The translations under genes and the position numbers were made by a program. From Saprospiraceae bacterium (lineage in GTDB: Bacteria; Bacteroidota; Bacteroidia; Chitinophagales; Saprospiraceae): a stretch of DNA of 64,000 nt. Below the pieces are notes generated by a model that worked only from the letters and a program-made list of their open reading frames with translations, searched no databases and had not been told where the DNA came from. Shown in pieces: positions 45,762 to 55,108 of this stretch (within the stretch, counting starts at the first letter, position 1; each line of letters begins with the position of its first letter). The stretch lies in assembly GCA_028285085.1 (NCBI GenBank), contig JANQQI010000047.1:186001-250000 (forward strand), written 5' to 3'.

Positions 45762-46790
45762 TTGAATCACAAAACGAGCATACCGACCATCTCCATATTG
45801 CCAGTGCCCGGGAAGAGCCGCCTGCTCAATTTTCTGATCAAGGCCGTTTTAGTTGGCTTACTGATCTGGGTAATCTATCGGCAAATCTTCACACGTGATC
45901 AGGCCGCCGATATTTGGCGCTTATTTGTTGAACAGATTCAACAGCAACCTTTATATATTTTATTAATTCCTGCCGCTTTGATGCCCATTAATTGGGCGCT
46001 AGAGAGTTTGAAATGGCAAGCCTTAGTACGGATATTCGAACCCCAAAGCTTCCGCCGCGCATACCAAACGGTGTTGGCTGGCGTAACCTTCAGTCTGTTT
46101 ACTCCTAATCGGATTGGAGAATACGGTGGTCGGATCCTCTTTGTACGTGCGGAGAATAATTGGCGTGCGGTCGTCGCTACCCTAGTAGGGAGCTACGCTC
46201 AGCTTTTGGCTTTATTGGGCATTGGAGTATTGGGGCTAACCTATTTTGCGGGATTCTACTTCGATTTGGAGCCATTAGTAATTCGAAGCTTTTTGTTCAT
46301 TGGCTTGACTTTGCTAGGGTTTATGCTCTTTTGCTATTTCAACATTCGGCTAGTGTTGCCCGTGATCCGCCGACTGCCTTATATTCGCCGTTTTGCTCAG
46401 TCGGCCGAAGTCTTGCGCAATTATGATAATAAAACCTTAGGACGTGTCTTAGGTTGGGCGGTCGCTCGATACTTTGTCTATAGCTTGCAATATTATTTTC
46501 TGCTGCATTATTTCGGTATCGAAGTCGATTTAATGAGTGGTTTGAGTGGAATCGCCACCATCTTTTTACTCCAGACGAGTATTCCTTTACCCCCTGTGAT
46601 GGGCTTAATTGCTAGAGGTGAATTAGCCCTGTTAATTTGGGGGAATTTCAGCGATCAAGAGTTGGGGATGTTAGCGGCCACCTTTGTTTTATGGATACTA
46701 AACCTCATCGTACCCGCGTTAGTTGGTACGGTATTTATCAGTAATATCAACGTATTAAAAACCTTAGGATATGAGAAAAAAAGCAGTTAA
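45762..46790 (+). CDS. Flippase-like integral membrane protein (LPG synthase TM domain/UPF0104 type)
   Basis: A 342-residue protein with about eight membrane helices. The segments SLKWQALVRIFEPQSFRRAYQTVLAGVTFSLFTPNRIGEYGGRI are typical of the lysylphosphatidylglycerol synthase membrane domain family, which moves lipids across the membrane. No soluble synthase domain follows. A TTG is the best start since no ATG comes before the first helix. It overlaps the next gene by 20 bases. Confidence 0.82.
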   Translation: MNHKTSIPTISILPVPGKSRLLNFLIKAVLVGLLIWVIYRQIFTRDQAADIWRLFVEQIQQQPLYILLIPAALMPINWALESLKWQALVRIFEPQSFRRAYQTVLAGVTFSLFTPNRIGEYGGRILFVRAENNWRAVVATLVGSYAQLLALLGIGVLGLTYFAGFYFDLEPLVIRSFLFIGLTLLGFMLFCYFNIRLVLPVIRRLPYIRRFAQSAEVLRNYDNKTLGRVLGWAVARYFVYSLQYYFLLHYFGIEVDLMSGLSGIATIFLLQTSIPLPPVMGLIARGELALLIWGNFSDQELGMLAATFVLWILNLIVPALVGTVFISNINVLKTLGYEKKSS

Positions 46791-47637
46791 GTGGAGCCTG
46801 TTAAGTGGCATTTTTGCTTTTATGGCCTTGTCCTTTACGGCTCCTGAGCCATTATCACTCGATGTTTTCCCAACCTCAGAGGAGGATCTTGGTCAACATT
46901 GTTACATTGACAATACCACCTTTCAGGTTGGAGAAGAAATTACTTACAAATTGTATTACCATTGGGGCTTGATCTGGTTGGCCGCCGGCGAAGTGGTTTT
47001 TAAGGTAGGCGAAAAAGATGGCCAATTGCATCTTTCGGCTACCGGTCGGACTTATAAAAGCTACGAGTGGTTTTTTAAAGTCCGTGATCAGTATGATTCC
47101 TACATCGATCCCGAAACCTTGTTACCTAGCACGTCTATTCGTAACGTTCGGGAAGGTAAGTACCGATTGTACGATAAAGTGACTTTTGATCAAGATCAGA
47201 ACAAGGCTGTTTCAGTACGCGGCAAAAGTGTGGATCAAACACGCCGTCGAGAATACGATATCGATGGGTGTATGCACGATGTGCTCTCCATTATTTACTA
47301 CGCACGCAATTTGAATTTTACGCATTACGATGTAGGACAAAAATTTCCTGTGAAAATCTTTATGGATAAAGAAGTTTGGCCACTGGAAGTCTCCTATAAA
47401 GGCAAAGAGGAGCGAAAGAAAATCAAAGGTAAAGGCCGATATAAAACCATTAAGTTCAGTCCAGAAGTGATTGAAGGAACGGTTTTCAAAAAAGGAACGG
47501 AGATGAATGTTTGGGTAAGCGATGATCAAAATCGCATCCCTTTGCTGATTGAGTCACCGGTATCTGTGGGTTCAGTAAAAGCCGTTTTGAAAGGCTACAA
47601 GAATTTACGACACGAGATGACGGCCAAAGTAAAGTAA
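46771..47637 (+). CDS. DUF3108 protein
   Basis: A 288-residue secreted protein with a signal peptide (MRKKAVKWSLLSGIFAFMALSFTA) and the DUF3108 layout: NTTFQVGEEITYKLYYHWGLIWLAAGEVVFKVGE, RDQYDSYIDPETLLPSTSIRNVREGKYRLYDKV and DVLSIIYYARNLN. The family is thought to be outer-membrane or periplasmic and beta-structured; its role is not settled. Start overlaps the flippase gene by 20 bases, so the pair is likely one envelope unit. Confidence 0.82.
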   Translation: MRKKAVKWSLLSGIFAFMALSFTAPEPLSLDVFPTSEEDLGQHCYIDNTTFQVGEEITYKLYYHWGLIWLAAGEVVFKVGEKDGQLHLSATGRTYKSYEWFFKVRDQYDSYIDPETLLPSTSIRNVREGKYRLYDKVTFDQDQNKAVSVRGKSVDQTRRREYDIDGCMHDVLSIIYYARNLNFTHYDVGQKFPVKIFMDKEVWPLEVSYKGKEERKKIKGKGRYKTIKFSPEVIEGTVFKKGTEMNVWVSDDQNRIPLLIESPVSVGSVKAVLKGYKNLRHEMTAKVK

Positions 47638-48224
47638 TCTACTGCCAGCTGTCTGATAAAAATACTCCTTACAATTACAATCGGGCCGTGGGAAGGTATT
47701 TCTCGCGGCTCGCTTCTTTTAGGAAGAGATATGTGTTCTAAGATTCACTTTTGGATTATTTCAGGAACAGGTTAGCTGAATTTTGGAAAATGCACGTAGA
47801 ATGGGCTTTGGGGTGGGACCCACCCGCTGTCCGCCGCCGCCGACCCAGCAGGTCGCAAGTTGAGGTAGACCTATAGCTCTCCAGTCTTTACCGGAGATGA
47901 CTTATGGTAAAAAGGCAACGCTAATCTATTTTGGCCAAAAGAAAATGAGGGCGTCACTATCTATAGATTCCGGAGACGGACAAATTCCATAAATCAGGCT
48001 AAGAAATTATCTGATTTACCTATTTTTTGTCTTCTATGCGACATTTTGAAAAGACGGAGTAGCTACTAGAGGTGTATAAAGTATCATTTAAAGGCATTTC
48101 CTGCAGGCTGCAAAAAGAGGGTACTTTAAAACACAAAATTCATTTGACGGGAAAAGATGCTTTTCTGTCTCCTTTTTGTGCCTTCGCGGGGAAGAAGAAT
48201 TATTTTTACAAAAACCAGAAAATC
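47638..48224. other. 587-bp non-coding stretch with a GC-rich segment
   Basis: No convincing gene. It starts with the terminator hairpin at 47683-47713. Around 47805-47870 is a GC-rich stretch with the odd palindrome GGGTGGGACCCACCC (47811-47825), a CCGCCGCCGCCG run and GACC/GGTC arms, unlike the AT-rich rest. It may be a remnant of an inserted element or an RNA gene. The remainder is AT-rich and leads to the DUF4230 gene, with no clear promoter. Confidence 0.5.
47683..47713 (+). terminator. Terminator of the flippase/DUF3108 operon
   Basis: A 13-bp stem with three G-U pairs (47683-47695 with 47701-47713) and a five-base loop GGTAT, followed by CTTCTTTT. It is 46 bases after the DUF3108 stop. 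Confidence 0.7.
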
Positions 48225-48836
48225 ATGGGCCGAAAAATATTGATTGGGCTGGGAATCCTGACACTTCTCATTGGTGTTTTTTACGGGACACGGGCATATT
48301 ATTCCTGGAATGATGTGACGTCAAGGGAACAGTCACAGGTTCTGGTGGAGAGTATTCGAAAGGTGGCCAAACTCGTGACCGTTGAGGGGCAATTTTCGGA
48401 GATTTACACTTATGAAGATTACTGGAAATATGATTATGGTCCCTTTCGAAAGAAAGCTTTAATCCGTATCAAAGCCCGGGTGTCGGTCGGCTACGACCTT
48501 ACCCAGATGTCTATCGAAGCTATCCCCGAGCAGAAAAAAGTAATCATTAGCGACTTACCCGATCCAACAATTATGTCTATTGATCACGACTTGGACTATT
48601 ACGATATTACCGAAGGGACCTTCAATTCGTTTTCAAAGGATGATTACAATCGTATGAATCAAAACGCTAAGGATAAGATCCGCGAACAGGCGGTGGGTAG
48701 CGATTTGTTCTTAGCGGCCGAAGAGCAAAGCAATAGCATGCTTGAGATGGTACGCTTTATGGTGGAAGGCATCGGCTGGACCCTTGAATTTGAACCACGT
48801 ACCGTGCCGGTGACCGATAATCCTTTACAAAACTAG
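48225..48836 (+). CDS. DUF4230 protein
   Basis: I choose the ATG at 48225 (203 residues), since the upstream frame extension is not hydrophobic or conserved-looking. A membrane anchor is at about 4-22 (ILIGLGILTLLIGVFYG), followed by a soluble domain with SIRKVAKLVTVEGQFSEIYTYEDYW, KALIRIKARVSVGYDL and KVIISDLPDPTIMSIDHDLDYYDITEG, the DUF4230 pattern. The family function is unknown. The rhodanese gene follows directly, 2 bp downstream. Confidence 0.8.
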   Translation: MGRKILIGLGILTLLIGVFYGTRAYYSWNDVTSREQSQVLVESIRKVAKLVTVEGQFSEIYTYEDYWKYDYGPFRKKALIRIKARVSVGYDLTQMSIEAIPEQKKVIISDLPDPTIMSIDHDLDYYDITEGTFNSFSKDDYNRMNQNAKDKIREQAVGSDLFLAAEEQSNSMLEMVRFMVEGIGWTLEFEPRTVPVTDNPLQN

Positions 48837-48838
48837 CC

Positions 48839-49135
48839 ATGATGAAGCATCTTACATTCACAGAGCTACAGCAATGGCAAACTGAAGGTCGAAACTTTCA
48901 ACTCATCGATGTCCGGGAACGAAGCGAGCATGAGCACTTTAATATTGGTGGATTATTGATCCCGTTGAATGTGGTCACTCGCCACATCGATCAATTGCAA
49001 CTTGATCGTCCGATCGTCTTCTACTGCAAGCGAGGGATCCGTAGCCAAATTGCCATTCAACGCCTAATGCCTCGCTTTCCCCAGGCGGATTTCTACAATC
49101 TTCAGGACGGTATCCTACCTTTAACAAAGCTTTAA
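48839..49135 (+). CDS. Rhodanese-like protein
   Basis: A 98-residue single rhodanese domain: LIDVRERSEHEHFNIGGLLIPL at the start, the active-site loop YCKRGIRS with Cys at 63, and FYNLQDGILPL at the end. Such proteins carry sulfur on the Cys or act as redox-sensitive partners. It may start at the second Met. It is two bases from the DUF4230 gene. Confidence 0.9.
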   Translation: MMKHLTFTELQQWQTEGRNFQLIDVRERSEHEHFNIGGLLIPLNVVTRHIDQLQLDRPIVFYCKRGIRSQIAIQRLMPRFPQADFYNLQDGILPLTKL

Positions 49136-49259
49136 CCAAGCTTAAAACCCACTTTTCTTCTACAGTATTTCTTTGCTTTGGTGCGCTTTAACCATAGTTA
49201 ATTTCCGCTCCGGAACCTCTACAAACCGACAGGCGTGTAAATTAAAACAGAGTGATAAC

Positions 49260-49288
49260 TTGGAATTACATTAAAAAAACTATTTTTA
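49260..49288 (+). promoter_or_regulatory. Housekeeping promoter candidate for the POT operon
   Basis: TTG (49260-49262) and TATTTTTA (49281-49288) are 18 bases apart, near the TTTG/TAnnTTTG pattern with one mismatch. A leader of about 20 bases would precede the gene. Confidence 0.35.
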
Positions 49289-49315
49289 GTGGTCTTTTAA
49301 CCTAAGAAAACAAGT

Positions 49316-50881
49316 ATGAATACAGCGGGACTTAAACCACAGCCCACCCTTTTTGGCCATCCTATTGGCCTTTTTATTCTCTTTATGACGGAAATGTGGG
49401 AGCGCTTTTCCTATTACGGGATGCGCGCCATCTTAGTCCTTTATCTGGTCGCTCAGACCTCCGGTGATAATCCGGGCTACGGCTGGGACGATATTGAAGC
49501 CTATGCACTTTATGGCTGGTATACGATGTTTGTTTATGTGGCATCGATTCCGGGGGGGATTTTAGCGGATCGGTTCATCGGGCAGAAAAAATCGGTGATG
49601 GTCGGTGGTTTGTTGCTCTGTGCGGGACACGGTGTATTGGCAATCGATGCGCTCTGGGCTTTTTATGCAGGCTTGATTTTAATTGTGCTCGGAGTTGGTG
49701 CTCTGAAACCCAATATTTCAACCATGGTCGGTGGTCTTTACGGTGAAGGTGACAAGCGCCGAGACATGGGATTCTATATCTTTTACATGGGAATTAACCT
49801 TGGTGCCGCCGCCGCTGCACTGATTGTAGGTTATGTGGGCCAGGAAATTGGCTGGCATTATGGTTTTGGTCTGGCAGGTATCGGGATGGCGATTGGGCAA
49901 TTGACCTATTTTTTGGGGCAGAAATATCTTGAAGGCGTAGGAGATTTGGTCGTTGAAGAAAAAACGAAGTCGGAGAATCGGCCCAATCTCATTGGAGATA
50001 TATTTAAACGAACGAATTCAATTATTGGCTTTTCCTTGACTTTAGCGATTGGGGTAGCCGTTTTTATCTGGGGTAGCTGGTCATATGGTGCGTTAATTAT
50101 GGCGCTTTCTATTGCCGTAGGTGTGGGGATTGTCGTTTACAATGATGGCGATCAGGTCGAGCGTGATCGAATCTTGGTGACCTATTTATCTTTCTTAATC
50201 ATCATTGTGTTTTGGGGCGCATTCGAGCAAGCGGGTGGCCTTTTGAATGTTTATGCGGATACGAAAACAGATTTGATGTTAGGCAGCTTTGCTGTTCCCG
50301 CCAGTTGGTTTCAATCGGTGAATGCCATTTTCATTCTGGTTTTTGCGACATTGGTTGGATCTTTCTGGATTTGGTGGCAGAACCGCGGCCGTGAGTCTTC
50401 TTCTCTTTTTAAAATGGCCATCGGGGTGATTATCATGGGATGGGGATTCTTCTTTATGACGAAGGCCAGTACAGAGGTTGTCATTGATCCTACCACTAAG
50501 GAAGTACTACAAAAGTCAAGTATGCTTTGGCTAGTCTTAGCCTATTTATTTCATACACTTGGGGAGCTTTGTGCGTCTCCAGTGGCTTTGTCATTTATCA
50601 CCAAGCTGGCTCCGGCACGTTGGATGGCTTTCATGATGGGCGCTTATTTTGCCGCTACCGGGCTTGGTAATAAAGTAGCCGGTGCACTGGGAGAATGGTC
50701 AACTTCTTTGGGAGAATTTACCATTTTCACCGGTATTGCCGTTTTCTGTACCATTTTTGGCATTCTGGTCATTGCTATCTTGAAACCGCTCAAACGTTTG
50801 ACACACAATGCGGAGAAAATCAAGGGTGACAAAGAAGAATCCGAAGGTTTCGAAATGGCCGACCCAACTTTACACGATTAA
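49316..50881 (+). CDS. POT-family peptide transporter (first of tandem pair)
   Basis: A 521-residue MFS protein with about 12 or more helices. LFMTEMWERFSYYGMRAILVLYL, GGILADRFIGQKK and FYIFYMGINLGAAAAA are the POT (PTR2) family signatures. It takes up di- and tripeptides with protons. The C-terminal tail is charged. The second POT gene follows 50 bp downstream; the two differ clearly in sequence, so they may have different substrates. Confidence 0.94.
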   Translation: MNTAGLKPQPTLFGHPIGLFILFMTEMWERFSYYGMRAILVLYLVAQTSGDNPGYGWDDIEAYALYGWYTMFVYVASIPGGILADRFIGQKKSVMVGGLLLCAGHGVLAIDALWAFYAGLILIVLGVGALKPNISTMVGGLYGEGDKRRDMGFYIFYMGINLGAAAAALIVGYVGQEIGWHYGFGLAGIGMAIGQLTYFLGQKYLEGVGDLVVEEKTKSENRPNLIGDIFKRTNSIIGFSLTLAIGVAVFIWGSWSYGALIMALSIAVGVGIVVYNDGDQVERDRILVTYLSFLIIIVFWGAFEQAGGLLNVYADTKTDLMLGSFAVPASWFQSVNAIFILVFATLVGSFWIWWQNRGRESSSLFKMAIGVIIMGWGFFFMTKASTEVVIDPTTKEVLQKSSMLWLVLAYLFHTLGELCASPVALSFITKLAPARWMAFMMGAYFAATGLGNKVAGALGEWSTSLGEFTIFTGIAVFCTIFGILVIAILKPLKRLTHNAEKIKGDKEESEGFEMADPTLHD

Positions 50882-50931
50882 TCTTTTTCAACAAAACGAA
50901 TCAACCATATTCAAAATCAAATTAGACTTTA

Positions 50932-52683
50932 ATGGACACGCATCAGGAATTTTTTAAGAGTAAAGTATTGGGACACCCTTCGGGTTTGTTTGTATTGTTT
51001 TTTACGGAGATGTGGGAACGCTTTTCCTATTACGGGATGCGCGCATTGTTGATTATGTTCTTTACCGCTGCCTTGATGGACGGTGGTTGGGGCTGGCCGC
51101 GCGAACATGCTTTTGCCATTTTCGGAACTTATACCTCTCTGGTTTATCTATCAACTTTATTAGGAGGTTATTTCGCAGATAATAAAATCGGTTATCGAAA
51201 TGCGGTTTTAGTCGGGGCCTTATTGATGACGCTTGGCCATGGTTGTATGGCGCTAGAGACGCAATTCTTTATCTACGCAGGTTTGACGCTACTGGTCTTC
51301 GGTAGTGGTTTTTTCAAGCCTAATATGACATCGATTATTTCAGAAATGTATAAAGACCATCCAGAAAAGAAAGATGGTGCTTATACTATCTTCTACATGG
51401 GGGTTAATGCTGGTGCTTTTCTCGGTATTGGCCTTTGTGGCTACCTGGGTGAAAAAGTTGGCTGGTCGTTTGGATTTGGTCTGGCGGGTATCTTTATGCT
51501 TTTTGGATTGCTACAATTCTGGTATGCTCAGGGTATCTTCGGTAATGTTGGCCTAAAGCCTAAAAATGATACGGAGCAAGATGCACTTATCGAAGAGGAA
51601 AATGATAATGACAAACGCAATCCCTTTACCTCTTGGCAAATTGTACTTTCGGCAATTGCGGCTTTGCTTGGTTTAATTTGGATTATCAATGATCCGGTAT
51701 CCAAGATTTCGGGCGGTGCGGTGGATTTCTTACCGTTTAGTATCGGAGATTATAGTGGACCGACGGTTACTATTTTACTAGCTTTTGTCTTGTTCCTGAT
51801 TGTACTACTTTATCGTATGCTGCAGTATGCCGCGGTGGTGAGAGATCGGATGTTTGCCGTGATGTTCTTTGCCTTTGTTACCATTTTCTTCTGGGCAATC
51901 TTTGAACAAGCACCGGGCTCATTAACCATTTTTGCCCGCGACTATACCGATCGGATTCTCGAAGGCAGTGCCGGTATGATGTTTAAAATGGTCAATACCT
52001 TGCTTTTTGTGGTTCCATTAGGGATCATCACTTGGGTGCTTTATTTATTGTTTAAGCAGACCTTTGCGAAATATAGCCTGTCTAACATCTTCTTAAGTAT
52101 CTCCTTTATCGTGATTTGGGGGATTACAATTTGGATGCTTTACACAGAATTCCAATTGGATCAAACCGAGGTACCTGCTTCTTGGTTTGGACTGCTCAAT
52201 TCACTTTTTATTATCACCTTCGCGCCCCTCTTTTCTAAATGGTGGGAAAGCCCCTACAATCCGAATGCGAATGTTAAATATGCGATCGGGATGTTCTTGC
52301 TGGGCCTAGGTATGGCCTGTGTCGCTTTCGGTGCGAGTGATATTGCTCCGAATGCTGAGACTGCAGCAGTGAGTATGATCTGGCTGATTTTAGTCTATCT
52401 ATTCCACACCCTAGGAGAGCTTTGTGTCTCGCCTGTTGCCTTATCTTACGTAAGTAAATTGGTGCCTGGGCGTATGATCGCGTTCATGTTCGGTATCTGG
52501 TACCTGGCGGTTGCTATTGGTATGAAGCTGGCGGGTGTCTTCGGAGAATACTCTGAGTCAATCGCAAAAGAACACGGTTTAAGTTACTTCTTCTGGATCT
52601 TGACCGGAGTTGCTTTTGCCTTGGGTGTACTTTCTGTTTTACTCTATCCGGTGATCAAAAAGCTAATGCACGGCGTTAAATAA
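50932..52683 (+). CDS. POT-family peptide transporter (second of tandem pair)
   Basis: A 583-residue MFS protein paralogous to the preceding gene: LFFTEMWERFSYYGMRALLIMFF, LLGGYFADNKIGYRN and YTIFYMGVNAGAFLGIG. It is about 60 residues longer, mainly in extra middle helices. Together they suggest a lifestyle that relies on protein breakdown. A hairpin follows after the stop. Confidence 0.94.
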   Translation: MDTHQEFFKSKVLGHPSGLFVLFFTEMWERFSYYGMRALLIMFFTAALMDGGWGWPREHAFAIFGTYTSLVYLSTLLGGYFADNKIGYRNAVLVGALLMTLGHGCMALETQFFIYAGLTLLVFGSGFFKPNMTSIISEMYKDHPEKKDGAYTIFYMGVNAGAFLGIGLCGYLGEKVGWSFGFGLAGIFMLFGLLQFWYAQGIFGNVGLKPKNDTEQDALIEEENDNDKRNPFTSWQIVLSAIAALLGLIWIINDPVSKISGGAVDFLPFSIGDYSGPTVTILLAFVLFLIVLLYRMLQYAAVVRDRMFAVMFFAFVTIFFWAIFEQAPGSLTIFARDYTDRILEGSAGMMFKMVNTLLFVVPLGIITWVLYLLFKQTFAKYSLSNIFLSISFIVIWGITIWMLYTEFQLDQTEVPASWFGLLNSLFIITFAPLFSKWWESPYNPNANVKYAIGMFLLGLGMACVAFGASDIAPNAETAAVSMIWLILVYLFHTLGELCVSPVALSYVSKLVPGRMIAFMFGIWYLAVAIGMKLAGVFGEYSESIAKEHGLSYFFWILTGVAFALGVLSVLLYPVIKKLMHGVK

Positions 52684-52694
52684 GAAACTAAATG

Positions 52695-52717
52695 ACCGGG
52701 AGGCATGTCCTCCTGGT
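52695..52717 (+). terminator. Terminator-like hairpin after the POT operon
   Basis: ACCGGGAGG and CCTCCTGGT (one G-U pair) surround the loop CATGT, 11 bases after the stop. The following T-run is weak, so read-through to the next gene is possible. Confidence 0.45.
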
Positions 52718-52735
52718 TGCTTCCCATTTCTAGGT

Positions 52736-53221
52736 ATGCAAAAAGAAATGTCCATCAGCGAAACTTTTCGATCCTTAAACGTGATCTTCTTGGCGCTCAT
52801 CGGCGGGCAATTGTTTCTATTGGTCATATTTATGCTAGTGGTGAAGCCGAGTGTGCCGCCGAGCTTGCAGGTAGACTTGACTAATCCGCAATTCTTGGCG
52901 GGCCTCATGGTGTTTGCGGTGATGTTTCCCGTAGCGCAAATGCTCTATCGTAAACGGGCGAATGAGGGACGGAAATCAAAGGATCCTTTAGTCGAAAAGA
53001 CGGCGCATTACCGGGTATCGACGATGTTGCGATTGGCAATGATTGAAGGTGCTAATTTGATTTGTGTGATGTTCTACTTTTTGACGGCCAACTATTTTTT
53101 CCTCATTCCTTTTGCTCTCGGCTTATTGCTTTTTGTACAATTTCGGCCGAGCCGCCAAGGTTTTGCGGAAGATTATCAGTTGTCGGCGAGCGAGCGGAGC
53201 GAGCTGCGGGCGAATCCGTAA
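52736..53221 (+). CDS. Hypothetical membrane protein (four helices)
   Basis: A 161-residue protein with hydrophobic segments at about 16-36, 53-69 (FLAGLMVFAVMFPVAQML), 98-118 and 119-138, and charged loops between. I recognise no family. The C-terminal tail is basic-acidic (GFAEDYQLSASERSELRANP). The 210 bp after it hold no gene. Confidence 0.7.
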   Translation: MQKEMSISETFRSLNVIFLALIGGQLFLLVIFMLVVKPSVPPSLQVDLTNPQFLAGLMVFAVMFPVAQMLYRKRANEGRKSKDPLVEKTAHYRVSTMLRLAMIEGANLICVMFYFLTANYFFLIPFALGLLLFVQFRPSRQGFAEDYQLSASERSELRANP

Positions 53222-53400
53222 ACATGAGGCAGAAGTGCCGCCAGCGGATCAAATTGATGTTTTACCCGCTTCTTATGCCTGGATTGTTTTATTTTTGTAG
53301 AACGATTCTTGTTAGAAAAAAGCATAATTCTATAAAAGTTTGGTTGTTCAAACACCTTAGAACGCTAGAATACGTTTAAAAGAAGTAGAATCGATTATTC

Positions 53401-53408
53401 TATTTTTG
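53401..53408 (+). promoter_or_regulatory. -7 element before the Lys-rich protein gene
   Basis: TATTTTTG matches the TAnnTTTG consensus. It lies 24 bases before the start at 53432, and a TTTA at 53375-53378 is 22 bases upstream of it. Confidence 0.45.
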
Positions 53409-53431
53409 AAATAAGAAAAAGACATTTTAAT

Positions 53432-53758
53432 ATGAAAAAAGTACTACAAATTGCCTTGACTATGGCCTTGCTGGCCATTTTGCCACAAATGGCATCTGCT
53501 CAGCAGAAAACGACCGAGGAGTCTAAGAAACAGGAGATGGTGAAAAAAGAAAATCCATCCGCGCAAAAAATCGAACCAGTTGAGGCTGAAAAAGCACAGG
53601 AAATCAAAATGAAACCTGCTCCTAAAAAGAAGAAAGCAGGCGTTTTGAAAACCAAGGATAAAACGGTGAAGATCGAAAGAGTAGTCACCGAGAAGAAAAA
53701 GAAAAAGCAGGGTAAGCCCAAAAAGGCGAAAGCCCCGGATGAAGATCGAAAACAATAA
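53432..53758 (+). CDS. Small Lys-rich secreted protein
   Basis: A 108-residue protein with a signal peptide (MKKVLQIALTMALLAILPQMASAQ) and a low-complexity body of Lys, Glu, Pro and Ala (KPAPKKKKAGVLKTKDKTVKIERVV). It probably lies outside the inner membrane and may bind acidic polymers. No domain is recognised. The strong terminator at 53766-53798 follows. Confidence 0.7.
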   Translation: MKKVLQIALTMALLAILPQMASAQQKTTEESKKQEMVKKENPSAQKIEPVEAEKAQEIKMKPAPKKKKAGVLKTKDKTVKIERVVTEKKKKKQGKPKKAKAPDEDRKQ

Positions 53759-53765
53759 TTCAAAA

Positions 53766-53798
53766 CAAAACCCTAGTCGCAACGCGGCTAGGGTTTTG
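53766..53798. terminator. Strong bidirectional terminator
   Basis: A 15-bp stem with a single G-U pair (CAAAACCCTAGTCGC at 53766-53780 with 53784-53798) and a three-base loop AAC, followed by a run of seven T on the plus strand and T-rich sequence on the minus strand. It serves the Lys-rich gene and the convergent ABC permease gene. Confidence 0.9.
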
Positions 53799-53803
53799 TT
53801 TTT

Positions 53804-55108
53804 TTATCGATAAAATAACCATTTCCAGATTTCCTTCAAGTTCACTTTCTTACCGTACATGAAAATGCCTACACGGTAAATACGCCCCGATAGCCACACA
53901 AAGAAAATGGCACTGCCAATCAATATGATCATCGATAGAGCGACTTGCCAAAGCGGGGGGGCAAAGGCCAAGCGTGCCGGCATCACAATTGGCGAAAAAA
54001 GTGGGACCATCGAGGACCAGATCGCTAAATTGCTCTGTGGCATACGTAGCACGACAATCATAATGTAAAAGGCCAGGATAACGGGAATCGTAATCGGAAA
54101 CATCAACGATTGTCCTTCGCCGTAATCATCTCCCATGGCGGAGCCTACGGCAGCAAAAAGTGAAGAATACAAAAAGTAGCCGCCTAGGAAATAGAGTAGA
54201 AAGGTCGGGATGATGAGCCACCAATTTTGTTTGCCAATTTCCTCGAGTACCTGAGCGGCCATACCTTGCGCCATTTCAGGATCGATTTCTGCGCCGGTAT
54301 TGGCCATTTCATTCATCTGTTGTGGATCAATGTCAAAAAATAAACCCGTCAGCAGATAGAATATTGGGATGAGTACACCCCAAATCGCCAGTTGGGTTAA
54401 GCCTACGAAGCCGACACCAATGATCTTTCCCATCATGAGCTCAAATGGTCGTACCGACGAAATCATGACTTCTACGATACGATTGGTTTTTTCTTCCATG
54501 ACGCTGCGCATGACCATGGTACCATAAATGAATACGGCCAGGTACATGATCATTCCCATGGCGCCGCCGATGCCGGCGCCAATAATACTGCGAAAAGTAC
54601 TTTCGTCTTTCTCGCCCGAGCTGACGAGCTCAATTTTTGTACGTAGGCTGGCGAGGGTTTCCTCGTCCAGTTCCAGAGCTTTCATTTTATATTGTCGGAT
54701 GCGATCACTGAGGCCGTCCTGAATCTGAGTTTGCGTTTCGAGGCCCAGCTGATCTTTGGAAACGTAGAAGACCGTGAAATTTTTGGCGCGTACGTTGGCG
54801 ATAGTAGGCATCTTGACGACCACATCGTAATCGCTTTTATCCAGTTGCGCAGCAAGGCTATCAAATGGTTCGCGTTCTAGCCGAAACGTTAGCCCGGAAT
54901 TAGGGTCAGCAGGGGCATTATCTAACAGGCGCTCCGTATCGGATATGGCTACCCGGAGGTCTTCATCGCTGGAGTACGAAAAAATCATTCCCGCCACCAA
55001 AAAGAAAACGGCGAATGCCAAGGGAGTCAGTAACGTACCAAGAATGAAGGAGCGTTTCTTGACCCGCGTGAGATATTCCCGACGAATGATGAGTAGAAGC
55101 TTATTCAT
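53804..55108 (-). CDS. ABC-2 type transporter permease
   Basis: A 434-residue protein. A first helix after the basic start (LIIRREYLTRVKKRSFILGTLLTPLAFAVFFLVAGMIF) is followed by a long extracytoplasmic domain and five more helices, with EEKTNRIVEVMISSVRPFELMMGKIIGVG, the typical NatB/ABC-2 element. It is the permease partner of the ATPase 8 bases upstream (overlapping starts and stops). Substrate cannot be read; Na+ or drug export is possible. Confidence 0.88.
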   Translation of the reverse strand: MNKLLLIIRREYLTRVKKRSFILGTLLTPLAFAVFFLVAGMIFSYSSDEDLRVAISDTERLLDNAPADPNSGLTFRLEREPFDSLAAQLDKSDYDVVVKMPTIANVRAKNFTVFYVSKDQLGLETQTQIQDGLSDRIRQYKMKALELDEETLASLRTKIELVSSGEKDESTFRSIIGAGIGGAMGMIMYLAVFIYGTMVMRSVMEEKTNRIVEVMISSVRPFELMMGKIIGVGFVGLTQLAIWGVLIPIFYLLTGLFFDIDPQQMNEMANTGAEIDPEMAQGMAAQVLEEIGKQNWWLIIPTFLLYFLGGYFLYSSLFAAVGSAMGDDYGEGQSLMFPITIPVILAFYIMIVVLRMPQSNLAIWSSMVPLFSPIVMPARLAFAPPLWQVALSMIILIGSAIFFVWLSGRIYRVGIFMYGKKVNLKEIWKWLFYR

